Notes: a model not told the origin generated them from the letters alone. Counted from the stretch's first letter, positions 47,722 through 58,011 are shown. The stretch is DNA of 64,000 nucleotides from Falsihalocynthiibacter arcticus (GCF_000812665.2 NZ_CP014327.1:3439501-3503500); one strand, 5' to 3'. Made by a program: numbers and translations.

Positions 47722-49070
47722 CTATTTGTTGCGCATCGCCTTTATCATTGCCTCATGTTTCTGAGCCAGTGAAATTCCTTCACCATACGAGCCATCTTGC
47801 CCTGAACTAAGGGCGTGTCCTTCGATGGCCTTGGCGGTCTCTGGGAAGACTTCAGCCGCCCTCATTCGGTCTTTCATATTATGACGAAGAGAATAGGTGG
47901 TATGTTTAGGGTCCGTCGAGTGCGTTCTAATTTTCTTGCCAAGTGCTGTCGATAGCCGATCCATTCCGCCTCTGCTCGCATATCTTGGGAACGCAACCGT
48001 CTCCCCTGCGCCCTCCGCAACAATAGATTTGGCGACCTCCAAGGCGTCCCCAACCAGCGGGATGGCCCTTTCAGACCAGCTGCTCTTGAGTGTTCTGCCC
48101 TCTCTTCGAGAAATAAGGATGTGCGGGATTGGGGCGTTCACCACAAATTCAGACCGCAAGAGCATCCTTATCTCGCTTGGACGTGCCCCCGTGTGGTCGA
48201 GTAGAGTCCAAATCCGATAGAGGTCAGGTGTCTCCTTCAGGTCCTCATAGACCCCACTAATAACTTCTCGGGGGAGCGGGAGACGTTTGGTCTGACGCCC
48301 ATCAGTTTCATCCGCGATCTTCATTCCACTAAATGGGTTGTTTCCCCCATCAATTGTAAGCTCGCTTATGGCCCAACTGAAAACCGCACTAATATCATTG
48401 CGTTCACGCCTAATCGTGGCGGGAGCAACACCTGAGGCTTCCCTACTGTCTCGCCACGCCCTCGCATGGCTTCGAGTAACCTCAGAGAGCGGTCTGTCCC
48501 CTCCTAGGATACTAATCAAACGCTGTTCACCCCTGTAAAGTCTCTGGGTCTGCTTCTTGAGTTGCTCGGGGTCACTTTTGCCTTTCTCGGCAAGGTAAGC
48601 CTTGAACGCATCAGTCAAGGTCACTGTGCGAGCCTCTTCAGCGACACCGCCAAGTAACGCCCGTGCCAGAATCGCGTCACCTTCAGGTACACCTATATAT
48701 TCACCTGTATGGGGGTCTTGATACTTATCCACCAACTCTGAAACAGCAGCATCCCTTGCTGTTCTCTCGTTTTCGTCTCTTCCCACTCCATATGGGTCCA
48801 TCCCCACTCCGAAAGAAGGGCGACCATCGGTTTTGATTGCTCCATTGGAGAAAGGTTAGTCACGCCATTCCGCGACAAGCTCAACAAATGTTCAAAGCGT
48901 TGATGCACCATACCATAGTTGGTCATGGCCTCCCCTGAGGTTTTCCCTATGACCTTTAGAAATTCATTCTTCTTAATCAAACCTACAAGGGCTTTTGGAA
49001 CCCTTCGACGGTAGATGTAGCTTCCTGATTTCTTATCTTGAGTAACGTATTTCACAGTCATATTCCGCAT
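47722..49070 (-). CDS. int: Tyrosine integrase of the island, frameshifted
   Basis: The repaired protein has about 449 residues. The N terminus (VTQDKKSGSYIYRRRVPKALVGLI) is a DUF6538-type domain. The catalytic domain shows the first Arg in HTGARPSEIRML, the H-x-x-R-like YSLRHNMKDRM and the GHALSS segment with the likely Tyr in DGSYGEG. The frame breaks at the four-C run at 48802-48805 (plus strand). One added base gives LLSEWGMDPYGVGRDENER. The gene starts 94 bases from the tRNA-Leu 3' end and points away from it. Whether it is active depends on the frameshift being an error. Confidence 0.88.
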
Positions 49071-49161
49071 AGCTTAAACCTGTTTGTGTAGGTAAGCGTG
49101 TATGTAAATGGGTCACCGCTGGGTGATAAATCCAGCAATAACAATCACTTAAAGGTGAATA

Positions 49162-49180
49162 TGTGGTGCCCAAGGGGGGA
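49162..49180. repeat. tRNA-proximal attachment site
   Basis: The sequence tgtggtgcccaagggggga covers the 3' end of tRNA-Leu (CCA end and part of the T arm) and two further bases. It is identical to 39917-39935. Confidence 0.85.
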
Positions 49181-49247
49181 CTCGAACCCCCACGTCTTGC
49201 AACGGGGGATTTTGAATCCCCTGCGTCTACCATTCCGCCACTCGGGC
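49164..49247 (-). tRNA. tRNA-Leu(CAA)
   Basis: The 84-base gene has acceptor stem GCCCGAG with TTGGGC, a long class II variable arm (GTTGCAAGACG region) and the anticodon loop TTCAAAA, giving anticodon CAA. CCA is encoded. Its 3' end is the integration target of the island, and the gene is still intact. Confidence 0.93.
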
Positions 49248-49337
49248 CACGAGGTGGATGTAGCCTGTCATGGCGCTGGGGAAAAGAGGAAAAACGCTCG
49301 GGATGCGTTTTTTTTACAAAAATCACGGTGCGGCGCG

Positions 49338-50675
49338 CTAAATCCAAATAAGTGCGAGGCTTGGGACCGCCAAAAGGAGTGCGACGCGCAGGATGTCGGA
49401 CGCTATGAACGGCAAAACACCGCGATAGGTTTGGCCGATGGGCACATCCTTGGCGAGTCCGTTGATAATAAAGAGATTCAATCCTACGGGTGGCGTGATC
49501 AGGCCGATCTCGACGGTTACAAGCGCGAGGATACCAAACCAGATGGCGGTGGCTTCGGCAGTCAAACCAAAGTCTAAGGTTTCGATGATCGGAAAGAACA
49601 CAGGCACCGTCAGAAGGATCATCGAAAGCGAGTCCATCACACAACCAAACACGAGGTAAAACACCAGCATTCCAAGCAAAACAAAAATCGGAAGCACTCC
49701 GAGGCCCCCAATCCACTCAGCAAGGGTTTGTGGGGCCTGTGTGAAGGCCAAGAAGGTGTTAAACAGTTGAGCGCCCAAGAGAATAAGGAAAATCATCGCG
49801 GTCGCGGATGCGGCAGCGAGGACGCTTTCCACGAATCCACTCCACGTTAAGCCCCGAGTTGCAGCACCATAAAGGCCCGTGATAACCATGCCAATTGCCG
49901 CGCCTTCGGTGGGGGTAAACAGCGCCTGAACCCCAGGTTTAACCCAGTTCCAATCCGCCGCAATTCCACCCATTACGAGGGCAAAAATAAGGATCACCGG
50001 CCACACTGCGAGCAACGATTTCAGGCGCTTGGCATAGGCCACTTTTGGCGCGCGCAAATCACCGCTTTCGCGGGACACCATCAGGCGCACAACAATCATG
50101 TACCCCACGGCGGCCAAAATACCGGGAACAATGGCGGCGGCAAACATCTTGGCGATATTTTGCTCCGCGAGAATGGCGTAGATCACCAATATCACCGACG
50201 GGGGGATCAATATTCCAAGGGTGCCGCCCGCGGCCAAAACACCTGTCGCCAAGGCATCGGAATACCCCGCGCGGCGCATTTCCGGCAGGGCCACCTGCCC
50301 CATCGTGCTGGCCGTCGCAAGCGAACTTCCACAAATCGCGCCAAACCCTGCACAAGCGCCCACTGTCGCCATGGCCACCCCACCGCGCCGATGCCCGAGC
50401 CAGTCAGCAGCGGCCTGAAAGAGCGCCCGACTCATGCCCGATTTTGTGGCGAATTGCCCCATCAACAGAAACAGCGGCACGATCGACAGAGAGTAACTGG
50501 AGAACGTGTCATAGCTGAGGGTTTTAAGCTGGTTTAGCGGTGCGGAGGCACTGCCTCGAATGATCCAAACCCCGACAAATCCGGTGATCCCCATGGCCAC
50601 GGCGACTGGCACGCGCAGGAAAATAGCCAAGAGCATAAGGGCAAACCCAATGAGCGCGATTTCCACTCCGGTCAT
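49338..50675 (-). CDS. TRAP transporter large permease (DctM family)
   Basis: The 445-residue protein with about 12 membrane segments has the DctM pattern: FLLMGQFATKSGMS, GAICGSSLATASTMG, GTLGILIPPSVILVIYAIL and ITPPVGLNLFIING. It is the sodium-coupled translocating subunit of a tripartite carboxylate importer. It overlaps the small-permease gene by 4 bases. No substrate-binding DctP gene is visible here, so the substrate is unknown. Confidence 0.93.
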   Translation of the reverse strand: MTGVEIALIGFALMLLAIFLRVPVAVAMGITGFVGVWIIRGSASAPLNQLKTLSYDTFSSYSLSIVPLFLLMGQFATKSGMSRALFQAAADWLGHRRGGVAMATVGACAGFGAICGSSLATASTMGQVALPEMRRAGYSDALATGVLAAGGTLGILIPPSVILVIYAILAEQNIAKMFAAAIVPGILAAVGYMIVVRLMVSRESGDLRAPKVAYAKRLKSLLAVWPVILIFALVMGGIAADWNWVKPGVQALFTPTEGAAIGMVITGLYGAATRGLTWSGFVESVLAAASATAMIFLILLGAQLFNTFLAFTQAPQTLAEWIGGLGVLPIFVLLGMLVFYLVFGCVMDSLSMILLTVPVFFPIIETLDFGLTAEATAIWFGILALVTVEIGLITPPVGLNLFIINGLAKDVPIGQTYRGVLPFIASDILRVALLLAVPSLALIWI

Positions 50676-51208
50676 GGCTTTTTCCCTTGAATATCAGCGG
50701 TAAACTTCAAAATCGCTACGAGGGCAAACAGCGCGGCCCCAATCAGACAAAACCCGTAAGGGAGCCAAATCTGGATCTGAAGCTCATAGGTGGTTTCTGG
50801 ATAGAAGGGTTTGCTGCCCATCGAGAATACCGACCGAAATGCCTCGCTTCCATAGGGGAATTTCTCGGCGAACCCAAGGTAGAAGCGCCACAGGATAACG
50901 GTAGCAATCAGGGCCACCAACCCATCGGAAATTCCACCCAACACCCGAAACGCGCGCGAACCAAACCGCGCGGCCAAAACGTCAACGCGGACGTGTGCGC
51001 CCGTCATGTGCCCCCAAGGCAGAAAGGAGAAAACGGCGATCCCTGTGGCCAGTTCAATCAGCTCAAAATCGCCTGAAATAACTTCCAGCCCCACCGCGCG
51101 TGTGCCCACCGAAATTACCGTTATCAAGGCAGCCAAAATCAACAATACCCCCCAAACAGCGCATAGGCCTGCACCATTTTTCGCACGAAGGGGGATAGGA
51201 AATTTCAC
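50672..51208 (-). CDS. TRAP transporter small permease (DctQ family)
   Basis: The 178-residue protein has four membrane segments and the DctQ pattern (GHMTGAHVRVDVLAARFGSRAF; TYELQIQIWLPYGFCLIGAAL). It pairs with the large permease of the next gene. It is the first gene of this visible unit, so the binding-protein gene is either elsewhere in the genome or was displaced. Confidence 0.9.
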   Translation of the reverse strand: MKFPIPLRAKNGAGLCAVWGVLLILAALITVISVGTRAVGLEVISGDFELIELATGIAVFSFLPWGHMTGAHVRVDVLAARFGSRAFRVLGGISDGLVALIATVILWRFYLGFAEKFPYGSEAFRSVFSMGSKPFYPETTYELQIQIWLPYGFCLIGAALFALVAILKFTADIQGKKP

Positions 51209-51365
51209 GGTCCATCATGGCGTTCTTTTGCGGGTTTTGCCGTCGTCACGCAATAGTTTATCTAACGGGGTAACTTTGCCTTTAAAATTGGCGCATCATC
51301 GCGTAGACAATCCAACATTAGACCGTGATAAACGGCCTTCAGGCGCAATAACTTAAAGAGCAGCT

Positions 51366-51944
51366 ATGCTACGATCTCTCTATAACTGGACGATGTCCCT
51401 CGCCCAGAGTCGGTATGCAATTTGGGCCCTTGGGGTTATTGCTTTTGTCGAAAGCTCGGTTTTCCCGATTCCCCCTGATGTGCTGATGATCCCGATGATT
51501 ATCGCCCGCCCGTCCAAGGCGTGGCTTATCGCAGGCGTCGCGCTTGTTGGCTCAGTACTGGGAGCATTGCTTGGGTATTATATCGGCTCTGGGTTGTTTG
51601 AATCCGTGGGCCGTCCGGTTCTCGAATTCTATGGCAAAGAGCATTATTTCGCGGAGTTCAGCACCAAATACAACGAGTGGGGCGCTTGGGCGGTCTTGAT
51701 CGCGGGGATTACACCCTTCCCGTTCAAGGTCATCACGATCCTGTCCGGCTCCACGGGGCTCAGCCTGCCGATTTTTATCGTCGCTGCGATCATTGCGCGC
51801 GCTTTTAGGTTCTTTGTTGTCGCCGCCCTTTTGCGGGTCTACGGTGAGCCGATCCGCGACTTCATCGAGCGCCGCCTTGGTTTGGTATTCATCGTTTTTG
51901 TCGTATTGCTGGTGGGCGGATTTTACTTTGTGAAGGTGCTGTAA
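51366..51944 (+). CDS. YqaA/DedA-like (SNARE-associated) membrane protein
   Basis: The 192-residue protein has about five hydrophobic segments and the VTT/SNARE-associated domain pattern FPIPPDVLMIPMIIARP, GAWAVLIAGITPFPFKVITILSG and ARAFRFFVVAALLRVYGE. DedA-related proteins move lipids or support envelope functions. Its stop overlaps the dsbB start by one base. Confidence 0.88.
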   Translation: MLRSLYNWTMSLAQSRYAIWALGVIAFVESSVFPIPPDVLMIPMIIARPSKAWLIAGVALVGSVLGALLGYYIGSGLFESVGRPVLEFYGKEHYFAEFSTKYNEWGAWAVLIAGITPFPFKVITILSGSTGLSLPIFIVAAIIARAFRFFVVAALLRVYGEPIRDFIERRLGLVFIVFVVLLVGGFYFVKVL

Positions 51945-52402
51945 TGAATAAAACACTGGTAGTTATCGCAAGTTTTGGCTCTTTGGCGATGCTTTTGGGC
52001 GCCTTCGGGTTTCAATACATTGGCGGCCTTGCGCCCTGCCCGATGTGCCTGTGGCAACGCTACCCTCATGCCGTGGCCTTTGTTTTGGGCGTCCTTATTC
52101 TCGCGGGCGGCCCGCGTATTCTCGCCGCCCTAGGTGCCATCGCCGCCCTCACCACTAGCGCGATAGGCCTGTTTCATACCGGCGTTGAACGCGACTGGTG
52201 GGAAGGTCCGACGACCTGCACATCCGGCCCCGTTGCCAACCTAACGCCTGAGGAACTGATGGCGCAAATCATGAGCGCGCCCTTGGTGCGCTGTGACGAA
52301 GTGGCGTGGGAAATGTTTGACCTCTCGATGGCCAGCTGGAACGCGATTGGTTCCCTCATTCTCGCTTTCGTTTGGATTGCTGCATGGCGCAGCCGCGCCT
52401 AA
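51944..52402 (+). CDS. dsbB: Disulfide bond formation protein B
   Basis: The 152-residue inner-membrane protein with four helices reoxidises DsbA-type proteins using quinone. The first periplasmic Cys pair is in APCPMCLWQRYP, and later Cys residues in TTCTSG and LVRCDE supply the second pair. Its coding region overlaps the end of the convergent Lrp gene by 4 bases. Confidence 0.92.
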   Translation: MNKTLVVIASFGSLAMLLGAFGFQYIGGLAPCPMCLWQRYPHAVAFVLGVLILAGGPRILAALGAIAALTTSAIGLFHTGVERDWWEGPTTCTSGPVANLTPEELMAQIMSAPLVRCDEVAWEMFDLSMASWNAIGSLILAFVWIAAWRSRA

Positions 52403-52839
52403 ACCACTTGCTGTGAGCGCATAGAACGGGTCGTCAAAAGCAGATTGGTCTCGCTGGTTTGCACCCCCTCGATGCGGCGAATATCAGAGAGCACACGGTC
52501 AAACGCCTCAAGGCTATCGGCGTTAATCTCGACGATCAGATCCCATTTTCCGTTGGTGGAATGGACCTCTCGCACGGAATTTTGCCCTAGCAATTGATGC
52601 AGCACTTTATGGGTGCCACGCCCCTCGATCCCCAGCATCATCAGGCCGCGCACGGGGGCTTGGGCGACGTCCTCGCGCAGACGCACCGTGAAATCCACGA
52701 TATCGCCGCGCGCCACAAGGCGCTCCATGCGCGCGCGCGCCGTTGTGCGGGACGTTTTGAGCTCTGCTGCGAGCTCTGAAAGGGTTTTGCGCGCGTTTTT
52801 GCGCAAGGCAGCGATGAGGTTCCTATCCAATTCGTCCAT
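52399..52839 (-). CDS. Lrp/AsnC-family transcriptional regulator
   Basis: The 146-residue regulator has an N-terminal HTH (RKTLSELAAELKTSRTTARARMERL) and a C-terminal RAM effector domain. It is divergent from the arginase gene by 114 bases, so it probably activates arginase and ornithine cyclodeaminase in response to arginine or ornithine. The start MDELDRNL at 52839 is typical; 52845 is also possible. Confidence 0.92.
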   Translation of the reverse strand: MDELDRNLIAALRKNARKTLSELAAELKTSRTTARARMERLVARGDIVDFTVRLREDVAQAPVRGLMMLGIEGRGTHKVLHQLLGQNSVREVHSTNGKWDLIVEINADSLEAFDRVLSDIRRIEGVQTSETNLLLTTRSMRSQQVV

Positions 52840-52953
52840 AATCACTTCCGATTTGATACAACAGCCGCCAGTTCATCCGAATAGGGGGCTTCTGTCCATC
52901 CATTTCGCAGATCAAGCTAGGGTATCTCCGCTTTCCCAACCCACGAGAACCCC

Positions 52954-53892
52954 ATGACCGACACCAAACAAAACTCCACCTGCGTCTTGATCGGCGCGCC
53001 TATTGATTGTGGCAAAGCCCGCGCGGGATGCTTGATGGGGCCGGACGCCCTGCGCACCGCGGGGATCGCAACCGCCCTGAGCGAGCTTGGATTCAACGTC
53101 GAAGACTGGGGCAATTTCGCACCTGATTTGGGGCCAGAAGTTGCCTGTGACAATCCAGCCGTCCACGGTTTACGCGAGACAATTGGCTGGGCGACAGCGC
53201 TGCGCCGCGAAGGTGCGCGCGCCATGGAGGTTGGGACGCCGATATTTATGGGCGGCGACCACGCCATGTCACTAGGAAGCGTCGCGGGTGTTGCCGATTA
53301 CGCCGAACGCCAAAAACGCCCCTTGTTCCTGCTCTGGTTGGACGCGCATACCGATATTCACACCTTGGCCACCACCACTTCCGGCAACTTGCATGGCACC
53401 CCCGTCGCCTATGCCATGGGGCTTGCGGGGTTCGAAGGGTTCGCCCCTATGCCCACCATCCCCGGCGCACAGATTTGCTATCTGGGCCTGCGTTCAGTGG
53501 ACGCGTCTGAGCGCGCCGCCGTTGGTGAACATGGTCCCACGGCAATTGATATGCGTGCGATTGATGAATATGGCATTGCCGCCCCGCTGGAGGCGTTTCT
53601 TGACCAAGTACGCGCAGCAAATGGCCTGCTGCATGTCTCGCTGGATGTCGATTTTCTGGACCCATCGATTGCCCCTGCCGTTGGCACCACGGTTCCAGGT
53701 GGTGCGACAGTGCGCGAGGCGCATTTGGCGATGGAAATGCTCTGTGACAGCGGCCTGATGCGCTCGCTCGACCTCGTTGAACTCAACCCGTTTCTGGATG
53801 ATCGCGGCCGCACAGCCGAACTGATGGTCGACCTCACTGCCTCGCTCTTTGGCCGCCGCGTCTTTGACCGCGAAACAACACGTTACTCTTAA
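52954..53892 (+). CDS. Arginase
   Basis: Arginase cleaves L-arginine to ornithine and urea. The 312-residue protein has the three Mn-binding motifs: GGDHAMSLGS, DAHTDIHT and SLDVDFLDPSIAPAVGT. It is followed after 32 bases by ornithine cyclodeaminase, giving an arginine to ornithine to proline route. Confidence 0.95.
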   Translation: MTDTKQNSTCVLIGAPIDCGKARAGCLMGPDALRTAGIATALSELGFNVEDWGNFAPDLGPEVACDNPAVHGLRETIGWATALRREGARAMEVGTPIFMGGDHAMSLGSVAGVADYAERQKRPLFLLWLDAHTDIHTLATTTSGNLHGTPVAYAMGLAGFEGFAPMPTIPGAQICYLGLRSVDASERAAVGEHGPTAIDMRAIDEYGIAAPLEAFLDQVRAANGLLHVSLDVDFLDPSIAPAVGTTVPGGATVREAHLAMEMLCDSGLMRSLDLVELNPFLDDRGRTAELMVDLTASLFGRRVFDRETTRYS

Positions 53893-53924
53893 AAACAACG
53901 CCCTTTTCCACAAGGATACCCAAA

Positions 53925-54992
53925 ATGAACAAGCCCAACCTCGCCCCATCCTCCCTCGCCTATGTGCCTTTCGTCTCGGTTCAAAACATGATGGCTTTGG
54001 TCCATAGCATCGGGATCGAAGACTTTATGAAGGGCATCGTGGCTTACCTCGAAGAAGATTTCAAAAATTGGGAAAATTTCGACAAAACACCGCGTGTCGC
54101 CAGCCATTCCGCCGAGGGTGTGATCGAGTTGATGCCCACCAGCAATGGCGAAATCTATGGCTTTAAATATGTGAACGGCCACCCCAAAAACACTCATGAA
54201 GGCTTGCAAACCGTCACCGCCTTTGGCCTGCTGGCGACGGTCGACACAGGCTATCCTGTGTTACTCTCGGAGATGACGATCCTGACCGCGCTGCGCACCG
54301 CCGCGACCTCGGCCTTGGTGAGTAAACACCTGATGCCAAAGGGCGCGACAACCATGGCCGTGATCGGAAATGGCGCGCAAAGCGAGTTTCAATGCCTTGC
54401 CGCCAAAGCGATCTGCGGCATCCAAAACGTCCGCCTCTATGATATCGACCCCGCAGCGACCCAAAAAGCCGTGCGCAACCTTAAGAATCAAGGGCTCAAA
54501 GTGACGTCCTGCACCTCGCCGCAAGAGGCAATTGAGGGCGCGCACATCATCACGACCTGCACTGCCGACAAGCAATGCGCGACCATCCTGAGCGACAATA
54601 TGGTCGGTGCGGGTATCCATATCAACGCGATTGGTGGCGACTGTCCGGGTAAAACCGAACTGCATGTGGACATCCTAAAACGCAGCGATATTTTCGTGGA
54701 ATACCCGCCGCAAACCCGTGTCGAGGGCGAGATTCAGGCCCTTGCTGATGACTACCCTGTCAACGAGATTTGGAAAGTGATTGCGGGCCTAGAGACAGGG
54801 CGCACCTCGGCCAACCAAATCACCCTCTTTGACGGTGTCGGCTTTGCCATCGAGGACTTTTCTGCCCTGCGCTATGTGCTCGATCAAATCCAAGGCACAG
54901 CGTTTATGCAGCAGCTCGATATGGTCGCTGACCCCGATGATCCGCGTGATCTGTTCGGGATGGTGCTGCGCGCGAAGCCAAATCAGGGATAA
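53925..54992 (+). CDS. Ornithine cyclodeaminase
   Basis: The enzyme converts ornithine to proline and ammonia using NAD. The 355-residue protein has the OCD/mu-crystallin pattern: the N-terminal dimer region (ESSHS-like EGVIELMPTSNGEIYGFKYV), LSEMTILTALRTAATSALVSKHL, MAVIGNGAQSEFQ for NAD binding and the later INAIGGDCPGKTEL. It completes arginine breakdown with the arginase gene upstream. Confidence 0.94.
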   Translation: MNKPNLAPSSLAYVPFVSVQNMMALVHSIGIEDFMKGIVAYLEEDFKNWENFDKTPRVASHSAEGVIELMPTSNGEIYGFKYVNGHPKNTHEGLQTVTAFGLLATVDTGYPVLLSEMTILTALRTAATSALVSKHLMPKGATTMAVIGNGAQSEFQCLAAKAICGIQNVRLYDIDPAATQKAVRNLKNQGLKVTSCTSPQEAIEGAHIITTCTADKQCATILSDNMVGAGIHINAIGGDCPGKTELHVDILKRSDIFVEYPPQTRVEGEIQALADDYPVNEIWKVIAGLETGRTSANQITLFDGVGFAIEDFSALRYVLDQIQGTAFMQQLDMVADPDDPRDLFGMVLRAKPNQG

Positions 54993-55003
54993 ATCCCCAA
55001 AAA

Positions 55004-55030
55004 GGGCTGGAATTCGTGGATTTCCGGCCC
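55004..55030 (+). terminator. Hairpin after the ornithine cyclodeaminase gene
   Basis: The 9-bp stem gggctggaa / ttccggccc (with one G-T pair) lies 11 bases after the stop. No T-run follows, so it is a weak intrinsic terminator. Confidence 0.6.
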
Positions 55031-55123
55031 TAAATCCGCTCGCCCCATTGCGCCCTATATGCAGGGACGTGTATACATGGGGCAACAAGATATAGAGTGC
55101 AATAAAAAGAGCGGTAAATCCAC

Positions 55124-57918
55124 GTGAACGATACGCCAGAAACACCTGTAAACGAAGAAGAAAACGGTCCAGAACGCTACGTATACGATGGACCTCAAAT
55201 TTCCATCACCAGCGAGATGAAAACCTCCTATTTGGATTACGCGATGAGCGTGATCGTAAGTCGGGCGATTCCAGACCTGCGTGACGGCCTCAAACCTGTG
55301 CATCGGCGCATCCTTTATGCGATGTACGAGACCAACAACACGCACGACAAATCTTACCGTAAATCGGCGCGTCCTGTGGGCGATGTGATGGGTAAATACC
55401 ACCCCCACGGCGACAGCGCGATCTATGATGCCCTTGTGCGGATGGCGCAACATTTCTCGATGTCACTGCCCTTGCTTGATGGTCAAGGCAACTTTGGCTC
55501 GATGGATGGCGATAACGCTGCGGCAATGCGCTATACCGAAGTGCGGATGGACAAACCCGCCGCCTATATTCTGGCCGATATCGACAAAGATACCGTTGAT
55601 TTCCAAGACAACTATGACGGCAAAGACCGCGAACCGTCGGTGCTTCCGTCCCGTTTCCCAAATATGTTGGTGAATGGCGCTGGGGGGATCGCGGTTGGCA
55701 TGGCCACGAATATTCCACCGCATAACTTGGGCGAAGTTATCGAAGCCACCTTGGCGTTGATTGTGAACCCTGATCTCACCACCGAAGAATTGATCGAATA
55801 CGTTCCAGGCCCTGATTTCCCGACGGGCGCGATTATGTTGGGCCGTTCGGGCGCACGCAAAGCCTATCTTGAGGGCCGTGGCTCAGTGATTATTCGCGCC
55901 AAAACACGCGTTGAAGAAATCCGCAAAGATCGCTTTGCGATTGTGGTCGATGAAATTCCCTATCAGGTAAACAAAGCGTCGATGATCGAGAAGATCGCCG
56001 AACAAGTGCGCGACAAAAAGATCGAGGGCGTGTCCCACGTTCAGGACGAAAGCGACCGGAATGGTGTGCGCGTTGTTGTCGAGCTTAAGCGCGACGCAAC
56101 CGCCGAAGTCGTGCTAAACCAGTTGTTCCGTTACACCCCGATGCAGACGTATTTCGGCTGTAACATGCTTGCGCTGAATGGCGGTCGCCCTGAAACGCTT
56201 ACTTTGCGCCGCTTCCTGACGTGCTTCATCGACTTCCGCGAAGAAGTTGTGGCCCGTCGCACCGCATTTGAATTGCGCAAAGCCCGTGAGCGGAGCCACA
56301 TTTTGTGTGGATTGGCCGCTGCCGTCACCAATATCGACGAAATCGTTGCGACAATTCGCAGCTCCGCCGATGCGGGCGAAGCGCGCACCCGTTTGATGGA
56401 ACGGCGCTGGCCCGCTGCGGCGATCATGGAATACATCAAGTTGATTGATGATCCTACCCATACGGCCAATGATGACGGTACCTATAACCTATCCGAAATT
56501 CAGGCCCGTGCGATCCTTGAATTGCGCCTCCAACGCCTAACAGCGATTGGGGTCAAAGAGGTCACCGACGAGCTGCAAGAATTGGCGATCAAAATTCGCG
56601 AATACCTCGAAATCCTCGGTAGCCGTGAACGTATCATGGGCATTATCAGGGACGAACTTGTTGAAGTTCGCGACAAATTCGCCGTACCACGTCGCACCCA
56701 GATCGTTGATTGGTCTGGCGATATGGACGACGAAGACCTGATTGAGAAAGAAGAAATGGTCGTGACTGTCACCTCTGGTGGCTACATCAAACGCACCCCT
56801 CTTGTGGATTTCCGCGCCCAACGTCGCGGCGGCAAAGGCGTTGGCGGGATGAAGACCAAAGAAGAAGATGTTGTGACCAACCTGTTTGTGGCCAATACCC
56901 ATACTCAGCTTTTGTTCTTTACGAACGATGGTATGGTTTACAAGCTGAAAACTTGGCGTTTGCCTCAAGGCAGCCGCACATCCAAAGGCAAAGCGATCGT
57001 CAATATTTTGCCGATGCCGGTTGGGGTTTCGATTGCTGCGATCATGCCCGTGGATGCGCCCGATAGTGAATGGGGCAATCTTCAGATCATGTTTGCCACG
57101 TCAAAAGGCACCGTGCGCCGCAACGCGCTTTCAGATTTCACCAACGTGCGCTCAAACGGCAAAATTGCGATGAAGTTTGAGGATGATTTCGCCGATGCAA
57201 CCCTCGTAAATGCGCGGATTTGCTCGCCGGATGATGATGTGATGCTGGTGACCAACTCTGGCCGCGCGATCCGCTTCCCCTCGACCGACGTGCGGGTTTT
57301 CCATAGTCGCGCCTCAACGGGTGTGCGCGGGATTAGGCTGAAAGACGGCGAAGAAGTCGTCTCCATGTCGATTGTTCGCCACTTTGACGCCACCAGCGAC
57401 GAACGCATCGCCTATCTCAAGATGCGCCGTGCAGCGGCGGGGCTGTGGAGTCCGACGACGATGTCGATGACGAAGAAAATGGCGAAGGCGCGATTTCTCC
57501 AGAACGGTTTGACGAAATGCAGGCCGCTGAAGACCTCATCCTGACCATCACGGCCAAAGGTGCTGGCAAAATCAGCTCCTCACACGGATATCCCGTGCGT
57601 GGACGTGGTGGCATGGGCGTTGGTGCGATGGATAAAGCCATGCGCGGCGGCGAACTTGTGGCGTGTTTCCCTGTGGAAATGGGCGATCAAATCATGCTCG
57701 CGACCTCCAATGGCCAATCCATTCGTTGTCCGATCCAAGGCATCTCGTTCCGGTCCCGCTCTGCGGGCGGCGTGAAAGTCTTTAACACTGGCAAAGGCGA
57801 AACCGTTGTTTCGGTCGCTTGGATCGCCGAAGCCGAAGAAGAAGAGATCGACGCGATCGAAGACGCCGAGATCGTGGCCGAAACCGATGTTGAAACACCG
57901 GATGACGCCACCGAATAA
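55124..57918 (+). CDS. gyrA: DNA gyrase subunit A, frameshifted
   Basis: GyrA carries the catalytic Tyr of gyrase in [11 protein letters not shown]. The repaired protein has about 931 residues, with the DNA-breakage domain and a C-terminal beta-pinwheel including the GyrA box QRRGGKG. The quinolone-resistance positions equivalent to S83 and D87 of E. coli read Ser and Asp ([10 protein letters not shown]), i.e. the sensitive type. The frame breaks at the four-G run at 57439-57442. One added G gives [16 protein letters not shown] and rejoins the pinwheel. As gyrA is essential, the break should be a sequence error. An acidic C-terminal tail follows. Confidence 0.95.
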
Positions 57919-57950
57919 ATCCCAAACGACGGGATGACATTCTGACCTTC

Positions 57951-57980
57951 AAAAGCCCTAGCCTTTGCGCTGGGGCTTTT
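57951..57980 (+). terminator. Terminator after gyrA
   Basis: The stem aaaagccc / gggcttttc-type arms with inner agc/gct pairing enclose ctttgc and are followed by a short T-run. Confidence 0.8.
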
Positions 57981-58011
57981 CACTTGTTCAAAGAAAGCTT
58001 ATATCGCCCCC

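Larger units (their letters stand above)
39917..49180. mobile_element. Genomic island integrated in tRNA-Leu(CAA)
   Basis: A 9.26-kb element lies between two copies of tgtggtgcccaagggggga. One copy is in the 3' end of tRNA-Leu and the other at the far end. A tyrosine integrase gene lies next to the tRNA, the classic arrangement. The cargo is ATPase and PLD-like genes, ParB-like and RNase HI-like genes, a serine recombinase, an HNH-like protein and small ORFs. Short inverted sequences gcttacct (39948-39955) and aggtaagc (49090-49097) near the ends could be integrase arm sites. There are no phage structural genes, so it resembles a defence island or satellite rather than a prophage. Confidence 0.85.

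Noticed and set aside
39917-49180. Prophage
   Set aside because: No capsid, terminase, portal, tail or lysis genes are visible; integrase and recombinase alone do not make a prophage.
49033-49716. Minus-strand open frame of 227 codons
   Set aside because: It reads through tRNA-Leu and the DctM gene in another frame.
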